From positions 72,183,520 to 72,247,519 of the forward strand of contig OZ020589.1 in the NCBI GenBank assembly GCA_963971535.1: 64,000 nt of DNA, in the 5' to 3' direction. Position numbers and translations under genes: made by a program. This stretch comes from Notolepis coatsorum. Its lineage: Eukaryota; Chordata; Actinopteri; Aulopiformes; Paralepididae. Shown here one piece after another: positions 48,311 through 58,884 of this stretch (positions are counted from its first letter, which is position 1; the number at the start of each line of letters is the position of its first letter). Under the pieces are notes generated by a model. The model did no database searches. It worked only from the letters and a program-made list of their open reading frames with translations, and was not told the DNA's origin.

Positions 48311-48733
48311 AAAAAAAAAAAAAAAATGATCCACTTTTTCTCCTCCTTTTTCTGTGTTTTTCTCCCATCCCAATTTAGTCGTGCCAATTCCCCCCTCCCC
48401 TGTATTGATCGTTGCTCGCATGTGCCCCCCACTGGTCGGTCATAGGGAGGGTTGATCGATACTATCCCATGTCCCCTCCGATACATGCGGAGTCAGCCAG
48501 ACACATATTTTCACGTGCCAGCGCGGACTCTCATTGGCGAGGTGTAACGTGTGGGAGGCTCACACTACCGTCGCCATCTCCTGTCCTTGCTGTGCAGGCG
48601 CCCTGACCGACCTGTAGGAGTCGCTGTTTACAACGACCAGATTACCACCCATCGACTCCCCTCCCGACGGCCGGCCCAAGCCGGAGGCAACACTGACAGC
48701 CGGATTCGATACCGGTGTCTCTCGCGTTGGTGA
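48309..48733 (-). mobile_element. tRNA-derived SINE, copy 4
   Basis: Minus strand: B box GGTATCGAATCC, uninterrupted GCCTCCGGCTTGGGCCGGCC core, TGCCAGCGTGG-type block, GGGATGGGAGAAAAACACAG end, then a homopolymer run next to (TA)n. The tRNA head is truncated by about 25 nt relative to copy 3. It supplies the empty-site reference for the insertion in copy 3. Confidence 0.82.
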
Positions 48734-49740
48734 CGCCCTTGTGTGTATGTATAAAGAAAGTTAATGTTTGCACATAGTGCGCTGCTGTCCCATGTTTTAT
48801 TAGCCCCTATTCAAATAAACAACATTTCACCCAGGAAGGGCTTCATCAGGTTCAAATATACTAATAATATTCAAGAGTTAAAACACACAGTAAATATGCA
48901 CAGTTTATATTAATAGAGCTTTGTTTGGAGGTTTCCCTTCCCAGCATGCTCAATAGCCCTATGCCTCTGCATGTTTTATTCATAACTAACTCAGAGAGAC
49001 TACTTTATAACCAGAAGGCAAAGCTAGTGGACTTTTACAACTACTTCCCTATTGAGTATAGAGAAGCATATGCTATTGCTGATCTGATTATGCTCCTTGC
49101 CACTGCACAAATGGCCTTCTGTATTTATATTTGAATTGTATGTTTTTTGTTTAATGCCCTGTTTTATGTTGAAACTTGTTGTGTGCCGTGTTGGTCAGGA
49201 CTCCCTGGAAGAAGAGATCTTGTATCTCAATGGGACATTCCTGGATAAATAAAGGATAAATAAATAAATAATTAAAATTCGTTCTATATGGTGAGGCACG
49301 ACTCCAGCAACAAAATGCATACACCGACAAGCCTCAACTTTCCAAACAAACCCCCAAATCCACATGTAAAAATTAAAATGAAAATAAAAGAGAGGAGGAC
49401 AAGAAAGAGAATATATTGGTTTGCTCAAACCCCCTTGCCTTGTCTTTTTATTAGTGGTTCCTATTTGTACCGTTACCTGAAGGTGTATTCAGCACCTGAA
49501 GCACAGCTAGACTGTCACCACACAGAGTAGTGCTGGCTGGGAAACACATTCTGAAACAAACCAATAACACTACAATAGGAAAGTAGCGAAGGCGAAGCTA
49601 TCAGTATAGCATAGTTTAGAAATAGCAAGTATAGCATAAGGATATAGAGGAAAAAACTGTATATTGTATAGTAGTGTACATAGGACCCAATGCCTTAATT
49701 CATAGCTAACATTGTATTGCACTATCTCAGGACTTTAGCA
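48734..49740. other. Non-coding with a LINE 3' tail
   Basis: 49195-49275 reads GATCTTGTATCTCAATGGGA ... CCTGGATAAATAAAGGATAAATAAATAAA, a common fish LINE 3' end. A possible short upstream ORF of that LINE (48925-49134) has no recognised domain. The remainder is unassigned. Confidence 0.5.
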
Positions 49741-49900
49741 TGTCTATTTATCATGCCTATTTTATGTCTATTTTATTACCTGTTTATTATGTCTATTTTA
49801 TTATTTAGTATTATTGCACAATCAAAGCGGGCATGGCCACCCGCATTTCACTGTATGCCCTGGTATGTATGTGACAAATAAACCTCTTGAATCTTGAATC
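49741..49900 (+). repeat. Dispersed repeat copy 2 (uninterrupted)
   Basis: Same sequence as 26921-27432 without the hAT: TTATTGCACAATCAAAGCGG, GCATTTCACTGTATGCCCTG, then GTATGTATGTGACAAATAAA and CTTGAATCTTGAA. Confidence 0.8.
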
Positions 49901-50330
49901 ATGTGTGAATGAATGGGCTCAAACCAGCCACTGCAGCAGAGAAACACGACAGTCCCTTCTCCCCAGCAATGTCCTTAAATAAGCCCTATACTTAATGTTC
50001 TTCACACTTACATGACAGGTAAATAGAAAAAAAAGAGGTAAATTCAGGGCTTACGCTGGGTTTTCTGCCCCAGCAGAGCCGACCTAGGGAGGGGGGGGGG
50101 GGGAGCTGACTCTGCAGGTGAGGGCTACAGCAGAGCCCCTGTGGGTCCCGCTCTCCCACACTCATCACAAATTAAAGAGGCCGGTCAGACTACATCAGCA
50201 CTTTCTCCTCTCGTCACAGCAGCATACCGACGTTACTGTATAATATATACAACATATTAGTAAACATATTATATTTAAATACTATTTGCTTAAGTGTCTC
50301 TCTGCCCCTAACATATCCACATTATGTTTT
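49901..50330. other. Non-coding spacer
   Basis: Contains a G run (about 50091-50103) and the left copy of the LINE target duplication (50313-50330). Confidence 0.5.
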
Positions 50331-51589
50331 TTTTTTTTTTTGATCAAATTTTTTTTATTATTAATTACATGAAACAGGACAACACAATAACCACAGTAAC
50401 AAAAAACATAACTTTCACAGGAGAATAACAAACAATAATAATACAGAATAATAAATTATAAAGACAAAAAGAAAAAGAAACAGCGTCCAACCTATCAAAT
50501 ATAGATGGCTACTTCAATAACAAAAAGGGTCTTCAAAACATGGCAACCTTTCCCCACCTTTACAAAGTGGAGTGACTTAAAAGATTGTTTATGAGAGTGT
50601 TGCCGCAGATTTACTGTAGATAGCCTAGGTCCCTTACACATGTTCAAGACTGCCAAACTTGCAGAAGGTAAAGTGTAAGAAGAAAGAAATTCTTCCTCCA
50701 AGTTGGTTGACAGGTCAATCAGTCTGTCAATATTAGTCTCTTGGGGAGATGGCATGTGAGTTGACATATAGCGCAGAATAGCTAAATACCAACCCCCCCT
50801 AAAATCCCCCCAGTCAAAGTTAAGAAGGACAAGACAAAAACCAAGACAGACAAGACATTTCCTCCTCCCCCTCCCCAGAGACCGCCGGACCCCCCCGATC
50901 AAGCGCCCCAACCCCGCTCAGCCGCACACTGCGGTCTTTACCTTCTCAGCTGCTGCGAACCACAGGTCAATTCCAGCCTGCCCTACCCCGATCACCCGGG
51001 CCGTGGATATCTCAAGATAAATCACATCCAATAGAGTTAGGGACCAGTTAATCATTGTAAGCTTCTCAGGCTCCTTCCATCTCATTGCTATTAGCTTCTT
51101 CGCTGCTGTGACGCCCGCTAGGACAACCCTTTTCAGTTGTACGGACGCGGGTAGTGTCGTTATATCGTTCAGGAGTAGCGTAACAGCTGTGAATGGGATA
51201 GTTAAGCCACACAGATCTGAAAGTTTGTCCGTTATTGACCTCCAGAAGCGGGCCACTGGTGGGCAATCCCAATACATATGCATATAAGTGCCAGTGGCCT
51301 TTTGAGAGCACAAAGTGCACCGAGAGTCGGTTATCAGTCCCATAGCAAATAGCTTCCTAGGTGTAAGATAGGTCCTATGAATATAATTAAAATTAATTTG
51401 CTGGTGATTGGGGTTGCGGGAAGATAATGCCACATTTGCCCAAACATCATCCCAGTCAAACTCGGGGTCCAACTCCGGTATATCCACACGCCAGATTGTA
51501 TCCAATGATACATTTTTATACGTGGATTGAATTAAGAGCGTATAAAAGTCGGAGACAAACCCTCTGGATGTCGTCCTGTCCACTATGAG
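50331..51589 (-). mobile_element. 5'-truncated L1/Tx1-like LINE with 18-bp TSD
   Basis: The minus-strand LINE comprises the ORF2 C-terminus, a roughly 580-bp 3' UTR and a poly(A) (T run at 50327-50341 on the plus strand). It is flanked by an exact 18-bp duplication ATATCCACATTATGTTTT (50313-50330 and 51590-51607). The protein is clearly related to the C-terminus of the LINE at 1-4103 but diverged, so it represents a second lineage of the same group. Confidence 0.94.
50918..51586 (-). CDS. LINE ORF2 C-terminal fragment (partial)
   Basis: About 220 codons with no internal stop, equivalent to the last fifth of ORF2. It shows DPEFDWDDVWANVALSSRNP, HRTYLTPRKLFAMGLI and the CCHC knuckle C-x2-C-x9-H-x4-C (CTLCSQKATGTYMHMYWDC). 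There is no genuine start: the frame simply enters from the 5' truncation point. Domains for cleavage and polymerisation are missing, so it is not functional alone. Confidence 0.9.
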   Translation of the reverse strand: MVDRTTSRGFVSDFYTLLIQSTYKNVSLDTIWRVDIPELDPEFDWDDVWANVALSSRNPNHQQINFNYIHRTYLTPRKLFAMGLITDSRCTLCSQKATGTYMHMYWDCPPVARFWRSITDKLSDLCGLTIPFTAVTLLLNDITTLPASVQLKRVVLAGVTAAKKLIAMRWKEPEKLTMINWSLTLLDVIYLEISTARVIGVGQAGIDLWFAAAEKVKTAVCG

Positions 51590-51607
51590 ATATCCACATT
51601 ATGTTTT

Positions 51608-52299
51608 ATATGATTGTACTGTAATTATTTTTAATTGATTTGTGAATGAACTGAATAGATGTTGTATGGATGCCCTGAGAAAACCTGGAGAGATAAGTGT
51701 GAAGACATAGGGTTGGGTAGTGTGTGAGCCTTAAGCAACTCTGCTCATCCAGGACAACTTCCTCTCCAGTGACGGTACTCTCAGTGGGGAGCAGCGTAGC
51801 AACTCATGGGGCTGAAGACGTCTAATTAAAAACAGTTCTCCAGCGAGCGGTGTGCAGCGTTATGTACTCATCAAAACTTGGTTATTATTAATTAATTATG
51901 TCTTTATCACACGCAATCATTATTATTATAATTATTATGCTATTGAGAGACAAAGGAAAAATACTTCAAGGTTATTCCTCTTCATTAACATTTAATTTAC
52001 TACAGTGTGCAATAATCAAATTAAATAAATTACAGCCTTAGTCTATAAAAAGTAAAACAAAACTAAACATAGGCATAATGAAAAAGAAAGCCTGTGCAGT
52101 CTGTCAATATCAAATAAAAACCATCCACTAAATAAATGGGCTTATAGTAAAAAAGAAATAGCCTCTTTATGCAGGCCTAATCAAAGTGAAATCAGTTTCG
52201 CATAAAAAAAAAAAGTCCCTTCTCAGTGTGTAGACCGTTACATTAAATCATTCATGGCATTGCTTGTTGCCTTGGGATTAACATGATTCCACGCGTCCC
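51608..52299. other. Non-coding spacer
   Basis: AT-rich, nothing recognised. Confidence 0.4.
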
Positions 52300-52390
52300 T
52301 CGCAGGAATATGGCTCTGCGCTGACATGGCTGACATCATACCTCAATGACCGCTCTTACTAAGTGTCATGGAGAGGGACCCTGTCGGCCC

Positions 52391-53359
52391 TAGGGCTGTC
52401 GCGGTATGACGTAATTTTCCCACTGCGGTTGTGTGTGTGGCTAATAATTTTTTTTTTAAATATTAATATTTATATACCTGTATATTTTTTATTATTAAGA
52501 CATGCAAGTTTACCCGCGATCGTGATTAGACAACAATTCTAAGGTCGTAGGAGTCCCAAAACTATTTTAAACATGTTTGATAATCTATCCATTTGTCCCT
52601 CAACGTTCTGAAATGTGATAACAGTAGATTTGCCTGCTCCTTTAAGAGTGATGCGTTGTGGGATATATACTGTAGGTCTGGTCTACGCAAGCAGCCAATA
52701 GTCAGTCACACATCCCTTCTCCAACTTAAAACGAACGTTATTTGAGCGAACATTTAACGTTATTATAACACTATTTTAACTTTAGTGAATGCACATACAT
52801 AGCTAGTTAAATATCACAACTCGTGTCATTGTTCATCATTGGGGGAAACTAGCAAATAGCTAACGTTATAGATAGGCTAGCTAGCATATAGCTAACGTTA
52901 TAAATTGAAAACAAAGCTAACGTTAATATCCAGTTGACATTACAGATCATAATATCTATGATAAGGTTAACGAAGTGAGAGTAGGGATTAGGGAAACGTT
53001 AATGTAGTCAGAGTGTAGCGGGACGGTAGACAGAGGCAGCACTTGATTTGCGTTTAACGTTAGCCGAGCAAGCTACATGACCAGCACTTCGGCCCGGCGG
53101 TTCAGATTAATACAGGAAAAGGTATACATTGGGGGCTCGAGTCCGGGATATGAAAATAAATCCTGATTTCATCTGTGAGTTGTAAACTGTATGGAAACGT
53201 GAAGTTAGCTCATGCTACTGGAAAACGGACGCCTCGTCATTAAGTTAAAAATGATGAGGCCTCTTTTATTTTACCGCGGATCTCGCGGTTATCTGTTCCC
53301 CAACCGCGGGTGACTTGACACCGCAAGATTGCGGTGATGTGGTTATCGCGACAGCCCTA
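52391..53359. mobile_element. hAT element, 969 bp, perfect 8-bp TSD
   Basis: Ends TAGGGCTGTCGCGGTATGAC and (inverted) TAGGGCTGTCGCGATAACC, with exact duplication GTCGGCCC (52383-52390 and 53360-53367) lying within the host RT frame. The interior contains several GCTAACGTTA words and no transposase ORF. Confidence 0.93.
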
Positions 53360-53889
53360 GTCGGCCCTCCGCCCCCTGCGGATGGGTGTCCCCCAGGGCT
53401 TGGTCCTTGGACCCCTTCTCTTCTCCCTCTACACTAAATCTCTGGGTAACATTATCACGTGCAGCCATCACGTCTCATGCCTTCTCGTATCATTGCTATG
53501 CTGATGGTACTCAACTCTTCCTCTCCTGAACCTAAGCAAAACAGAATTGCTTCACCTGCCGGCCAAATCCTCCCCCCTGACTGACCTTTCCATCACAGTC
53601 GAGAATGTAGCTGTGGCCGTGTCCCCAACCTTGTCCTTGACGACCAGTTTAACTTCTACGCTCACATCGCAGAGACACCTAGATCCTGCAGATTCCTCCT
53701 GAGCAACATCAGAAGGATCCGCCCCTTCCTGACAAAAGAAGCCACCCAAATCCTTGTCTAATCAACAGTCATCTCCCGCATCGACTACTGCATCGCACTG
53801 CTTGCTGGCCTTCCGACCATAGCCACCAAGCCTCTTCAACTCATTCAGAACGCAGCGACCCGCCTGATCTCAAACCTAGCGAAGTCAGC

Positions 53890-55025
53890 CCTTGTCACCG
53901 TGACAAAATGGCATCCAATGTAATAAAAAAAGTCAACCAACGAACTCGATTCTTGTACCGGATCTCCTCTCTGGTAAACAAGAATACCCTGAAGACTCTG
54001 GCAGGAGCACTCATTCAGGGGTACTACGACTATGCTTGCACCTCATGGTACCAAAGCACCTCAAAGGCGCTAAAAACAAAATTACAAACATCTCAAAACA
54101 AACTGGTCAGACTACTGCTTGACCTTACTCCTAGAACCCACCTCACCCCTGCCCACTTTGACAACCTAGGATGGCTTAGAGTAGATGACAGAGTACAGCA
54201 ACTTGCAATGGGCCTGGTCTACAAGATACACTACACGACCAAGGTACCCATGTACATGGCAAAATACTTCCCAAAGGTCAGTGAATACCACGATCACAAC
54301 ACCAGAGGGAGCTCCACAAATCATGTTAAACCCAGATTCGGCTCAAATAAGGGACTAAACACGTTTCGCAATTATGCCACATCAATGTGGAACGCCCTAC
54401 CCAAAGCTGTAAAGGAATGTGGATCACTACCCACTTTCAAAACCTCTCTCAAGAGACACCTACGGGAGACTGCAATTCAACACTGGCCCCTGTAAATATC
54501 CTAACCCAACCCCCTCCAATGTACAGTCATTTACCTAGTATGGTTTTGTCAATAGTCCAATGTACAATTTTGTTTGTTTGTACAGAGTCTCCCCCCCCTC
54601 AAGGTACAGTTTTGCTTGTCTATACAGTGTGCCCCCCCCCCCCCCCCCCCCCAACCACCTCCAATGTAAATTACCCAGTATGGTTGTCAATATCCCAGTG
54701 TACCCAACCCCCCCCACCCAACCTCCTCCAATGTACAGTTTCTACGTCAAATGTATATACTCCCTTTTCTTGACTCCTTCTGTATCACAAACAGTACTGT
54801 ATTTGCAAATCTGGTATGTCATAAATGTATAGATGTAGCAGTACTGACTATCTGTATGTCATGTATGTCATATATGTCCTGATGAATTGAAAATGGGGGA
54901 CCCTGGTGGAAACAAGACGAAAGTCTTTCTCTGGTCTGCATCCCCTTAACAATTGTGTGTATTGAGCTGTACTGTACTGTACCCATTCTGCAATCTGTTA
55001 ATAAAGTTTTCAATCAATCAATCAA
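53890..55025 (+). mobile_element. Second non-LTR LINE fragment inserted in the L2-like host
   Basis: Contains an RT C-terminal ORF, a 3' UTR with C runs (about 54632-54652) and a tail (ATCA)n ending near 55025 after AATAAAG. The 5' boundary lies at about 53885-53900, where the host frame (NAATRLIS) is lost; the host frame resumes at LLRDLHWLPI. Confidence 0.75.
53908..54495 (+). CDS. Non-LTR reverse transcriptase C-terminal part (partial)
   Basis: 195 intact codons corresponding to the region after the RT palm: RTRFLYRISSLVN..TLKTLA, DYACTSWYQS, KLQTSQNKLVRLLL, then MWNALPKAVKECGSLPTFK and a terminal KRHLRE. This matches the C-terminal third of jockey/CR1-group LINE polyproteins. The YADD palm is missing. 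The frame enters from the truncation point; the ATG at 53908 is incidental. Clade (Rex1-like or another) is uncertain. Confidence 0.8.
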   Translation: MASNVIKKVNQRTRFLYRISSLVNKNTLKTLAGALIQGYYDYACTSWYQSTSKALKTKLQTSQNKLVRLLLDLTPRTHLTPAHFDNLGWLRVDDRVQQLAMGLVYKIHYTTKVPMYMAKYFPKVSEYHDHNTRGSSTNHVKPRFGSNKGLNTFRNYATSMWNALPKAVKECGSLPTFKTSLKRHLRETAIQHWPL

Positions 55026-55427
55026 AACCACTTCTTAGGGACCTGCACTGGCTTCCCATTGCTTCAAGGCCCTCGACCTGGCATATCGTGCAGCGAAGGG
55101 AACGGCTCCCGCCTACCTCCGGTCAATGGTCTCTAACTACACACCCTCAAGACCCCTATGCTCTGCATCTTCTGGCCGCCTCAGACCTACTGCTATCCGA
55201 GCTCCTGGAGCGTCATCAAAAAGCCGCCTATTCTCAGTCCTTGCCCCACAATGGTGGAATGAACTTCCCACCACCGTTCACCGTGGACTAAAAACACACT
55301 TCAATCAATATCTGAAAAAAATTAAATAATAATAAATAAAATATCTAACCCTAACTAACCTTACTGTCATGCACTTGTCCTAATATACTAACCTACACTG
55401 TAGCACTCAACACTTTGATGAACATTG

Positions 55428-56305
55428 TGAGGGATTTGGGGTGCTTTTTCAATGTATGTGATGTATAGATTGGGGGAAGATGGTAGCATCTAACGGTGCC
55501 AGGTCAGAGAGGGCAGAAATGTGTTTGGCTTAGCAGAGGTTGGTTAGGAGCGAGTGAGCACCACACTGAGCAGGGTGTTTGTTTTGAATTCCGATCGAAG
55601 ACAAAACAAAGATAAAGGGCCACAGAGGCAGAGCGCGATGGAGGTTTTGACAGTGAATGAAACGTTTTGAAATGTGTGTAAAGGTTAAACGCGGTTGTCA
55701 TGACAGCGCGTCGCCTGACAACCAGGAGAGGGGCGGGGGATATCGTTGCTATGACGAAGATCTATAAGTCGAACAGTGTTTCCGGGTGTGAGGCAGACCA
55801 AAGAAACAAATCCCACAGGAGGGAAGAGAGTCAGAGACCAAGATACTCTCTCCTCTCATCACAGGAAGAATGACACATCATCATTAGCTTCGGCTACCAC
55901 GAGGATGGTCTTGGCTAACGAACAGGCCCGACCATTGTTGGACTGAATAGCAGAGGGACAATAGACTGGACTGAAAGATCATTAGATAGACTGAACACAC
56001 CGAAAGATCATTAGAATAGACTTTCCAAGGACAATACAATCTGTTAACATCTGAGCTGAGGTTTCTGTTTATATCAATAAACAACGCTTTTCCTCATAAG
56101 GTATTACGCTGTGTCGAAGTGTCGAATTCTTACGGAGGTGGAGAATTATTATGGTTTTGCGGATTGTACTAACGGGGAGAGATAAGGATCTTATCAGCCA
56201 GTGTCGGAGACGTCAGGACCATTAAAATGACACATCGCAGAGGAATTGGATGGAGAGCCAAACAGACGAAGACGTGATACTGGCCAGATTGATCAGGATC
56301 TAACA
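55428..56305 (+). mobile_element. Solo LTR, 878 bp, 4-bp TSD
   Basis: Starts TGAGGGATTTGGGG and ends GGATCTAACA, flanked by ATTG at 55424-55427 and 56306-56309. The interrupted LINE reads correctly across the site once one ATTG is removed (AACATTGTTACTCAGCTG, as at 57577-57595). It has a TATA-like box (CTATAAGTC, about 55763) and AATAAA (about 56077). No internal retroviral genes, so it arose by LTR-LTR recombination. Gypsy or ERV origin is not distinguishable. Confidence 0.85.
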
Positions 56306-56744
56306 ATTGTTACTCAGCTGATAGAGTTGTACACTTCCTGGTGACTTGTTGTACAAAACTTGTAAGTCGCTTTGGATAAAAGCATCAGCTAAATGACAAA
56401 ATGTAAATGTAAAAAGAAAGTGTAGGTCATTAGAGGCTTAATAAAAGTACAATAAATACACATGAAAAAAGCTAGAAATAAAATCCTGCATTCACTTTCA
56501 CTATGTGCATTGATCAAACTAAAACAACCATATCCAATCAAAGTGAAAACATGAATTACACCAAACGAAAACAGCTTCTGTGGTCTAAGCCTAAATACAA
56601 ACCAACATATCTGGAGATTTGAACGATATGAGGCTCAACCTGCTTTAGGTTGTGTGACAGAAAGACCAAAATGTCCACATTCTTTGGCAACAGGGAACCT
56701 CTCGTTTTGCTTACAAGAAAGCCAGCTTCATTAAAAAAAAGGCG

Positions 56745-57234
56745 CTCTGAAGGGGTTGACGACTTTCAGCTTTAATTTGAGCGTATTTACATTCAAATCA
56801 GGTTAACAGTGTAGGAATTACAACAGTTTCTAGTCTGCCCCCCTTTTTAAGGGACCAAGACCACCAGGCACTGGGTTTCGTCCCTGGTGATGCTCTGACA
56901 GGCCTCTACTGCAACTGTCTCAAGTTCCTGCTTGTTCTTGGGGCGAGGTGATTGGCATGATCACTGCATAACATTCCACTTCTTTGCCTTAAAAAAACTC
57001 TTTGGTTGCTTTCGCAGTATGCTTCGGGTCGTTGTCCATCTGCACTGTGAAGCGTCGGCCGAGTTCTGAAGCATTTGACTGAATATGAGCAGATAATTAT
57101 TATTGCCTGAAACACTTCAGAATTCATTCTGCTGCTTTTGACAGCAGTCACATCATCAAAAAATAAGTACAAGGGAACCAGTTCCATTGGCAGCCATACA
57201 TGCCCACTCCATAACACTACCACCACCATGCTTC
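56745..57234 (-). pseudogene. Tc1-like transposase remnant
   Basis: The minus strand encodes the C-terminal half of a Tc1/mariner transposase: GGGSVM.WACMAANGT-like block, DDVTAVKSSRMNSEVFQAI, then in a shifted frame FTVQMDNDPKHTAKATKEF (second catalytic Asp), followed by further frameshifts and the element's 3' end (GGTCCCTTAAAAA block, about 56850). The remaining N-terminal half should lie beyond the hAT that interrupts it at 57235, outside the window. Clearly inactive. Confidence 0.8.
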
Positions 57235-57389
57235 TAGGGCTGTCTTAAATACTTCGAAGCTTCGTTCGATGGCACAAGCTTCGAACATTAAAAAAAAAAT
57301 CAAAAAAAAAAGAAAATCAAAAAAAAAAATGTACTTCGATTTGTGTGTTTGTGTGTGTGTGTGTGTGTGCGTGTGTGTGTGAGAACTAC

Positions 57390-57690
57390 CCATCCCAGTT
57401 AGGACAGCCGAATCCCGTCCAATCTTTCGCCGTCGACTAAAGACTCACTTCTTCAACCATTATCTGAAATGATTAAAAAAAAAAGAAAAAAATATCTAAC
57501 CGTGACTACAGTAACCTTACTGTCATGCACTTTTCCTAATAAACTAACCTACACTGTAACACGCAACACTTTGATAAACATTGTTACTCAGCTGATAGAG
57601 TTGTACCCTTCTTGCTGTCTTGTCGTACAGAACTTGTAAGTCGCTTTGGATAAAAGCGTCAGCTAAATGACTAAATGTAAATGTGTGTGT
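57390..57690 (+). mobile_element. L2-like LINE 3' fragment inside hAT copy 2
   Basis: Reads AACTACCCATCCCAGTTAGG ... CTTACTGTCATGCACTTTTCC ... GTAAGTCGCTTTGGATAAA and AAATGT tail. It is embedded in a (TG)n tract at a different position of the hAT from the related fragment in copy 1, so the two are independent insertions or rearrangements. Confidence 0.75.
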
Positions 57691-57899
57691 GTGTGTGTGT
57701 GCGTGTGTGCGTGTGCGTGTGTGTGTGTGTGTGTGCATGGGGCCATTGGGTGGGGCCGGGGGACAAATACACAAAGTAACCCAGCTCAGCACTGCCCAAA
57801 TTATATCATCACTATTGCCTGTTTGAAGGATATCATCCTCAAATACATATACACCTACATGCCTTGTAGAATTCCACACATAAGAAAGAAAGATACTGG

Positions 57900-58123
57900 T
57901 GTGGGGGACAATAATGGACAATAGAATTCACATTCATATTCTGTCACCTCCATGTTCAATGTTATGCACAGGGTGTGGTTAGAGGGCATTGACGTTATGT
58001 AGTCACATGGGTTGACGTGATGACGTATTAGTTTGTATTAAGGAAGTAGGAAGTAAACATGACACGTTACGTGTATTGCATCTAAACAACCGTCTGGCAG
58101 TCTGTTTGTTCCGCATTCCTACA
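57900..58123 (+). repeat. Gypsy 5' LTR
   Basis: 224 bp, TG...CA ends. Differs from the 3' LTR only at the CACATGGG/CACACGGG position (about 58008). Confidence 0.96.
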
Positions 58124-58192
58124 GTGGTGACCCTAACGTTCGTTTTTGGACGCTTCCAAAGACTGGATTACATTTTTTTTGAACAAGCAAAC

Positions 58193-58507
58193 ATGTCTGT
58201 GAACGCTGTAGCAGTGAAGCTACCGGAGTTCTGGGAGCAGCAGGCTGCTGTTTGGTTCGCGCAAACGGAGGCGCAGTTCGCTATACGGAGGATAACAGAG
58301 GATGATACAAAGTATTATTACGTGGTATCGGCGCTCGGCGGGGCTACCGCATCCAGAGTAGCACATCTGCTCGGGAATCCTCCGGAGGATAGTAAGTACG
58401 ACACACTGAAAGACGTACTGCTGGAAACTTTTGGTCAAACAGAGTCTGAGCATGCACGTCAGCTACTGTCTTTGCGGGCTTGGGCGATGCTAAGCCATCG
58501 GAGCTAA
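58193..58507 (+). pseudogene. Gypsy gag, N-terminal part, frameshifted
   Basis: ATG at 58193 follows the primer-binding region by about 55 bp. MSVNAVAVKLPEFW, AVWFAQTEAQFAIRRI and YYYVVSALGG are the typical capsid start of fish gypsy elements (Gag structural protein of the virus-like particle). Near 58475 the reading frame shifts by one base; the continuation (LGDAKPSELMDRMLALLPG, LFLQQLPWQVRSALA) runs in the frame of 58480-58884. Gag nucleocapsid knuckles and protease are absent, removed with the deletion that joins to RT near 58850. Confidence 0.88.
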
Positions 58508-58884
58508 TGGATCGAATGTTGGCTTTACTACCAGGCAACCACAAGCCTTGTTTTATCTTTAAGGAGCTATTTCTGCAGCAGCTACCATGGCAAGTGCGGT
58601 CGGCTTTGGCTAACTCTCCCATTATAGACTATCGGGCATTGGCTAAAGAGGCTGATAGGTTTTTCTCTGCTACACAACAGTGTCAGGTGGCTAACAATAT
58701 TGTGTACCAGGTGGATGACTCTCCGCCCCCTGCTGTTGCTGCTGCCCTGTCCAGAGACAAAAGCCCACAGCTATGTGTTTCTACCATGCACAGTTTGGCT
58801 CTAAGGCTAGAAAATGCCTACCCCCATGTAACTACCCCCATGCCTGACTACAAGCATTTCAGCGCCTCATGGACAGTGTGTTAA
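58480..58884 (+). pseudogene. Gypsy gag continuation to the deletion junction
   Basis: Continues capsid homology (KPSELMDRMLALLPGNHKPC, PWQVRSALANSPI) to about residue 90, then unassigned sequence until the deletion junction. The junction is placed near CCTGACTACAAGCATTTCAG (about 58845-58864), where the frame passes out of register with RT. Confidence 0.75.

Larger units (their letters stand above)
52300..56415 (+). mobile_element. L2-like LINE split into four pieces by three insertions
   Basis: Host pieces: 52300-52390 (RT block LTWLTSYLNDRS), 53360-53889 ([17 protein letters not shown], the YADD region degraded, then LDYCIALLAGLP-type and LIQNAATRLIS), 55026-55427 (LRDLHWLPI, SVLAPQWWNELP, end of ORF, 3' UTR) and 56306-56415 (TTACTCAGCTGATAGAGTTG to GTAAGTCGCTTTGGATAAA and an AAATGT tail). 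The order and joins are those of a single non-LTR element. Stops and frameshifts make it non-functional. Inserts: hAT 52391-53359, LINE 53890-55025, solo LTR 55428-56305. Confidence 0.82.

Noticed and set aside
53908-54495. Host gene of 195 codons
   Set aside because: The residues are those of a LINE reverse transcriptase C-terminus, and the fragment lies inside another LINE.
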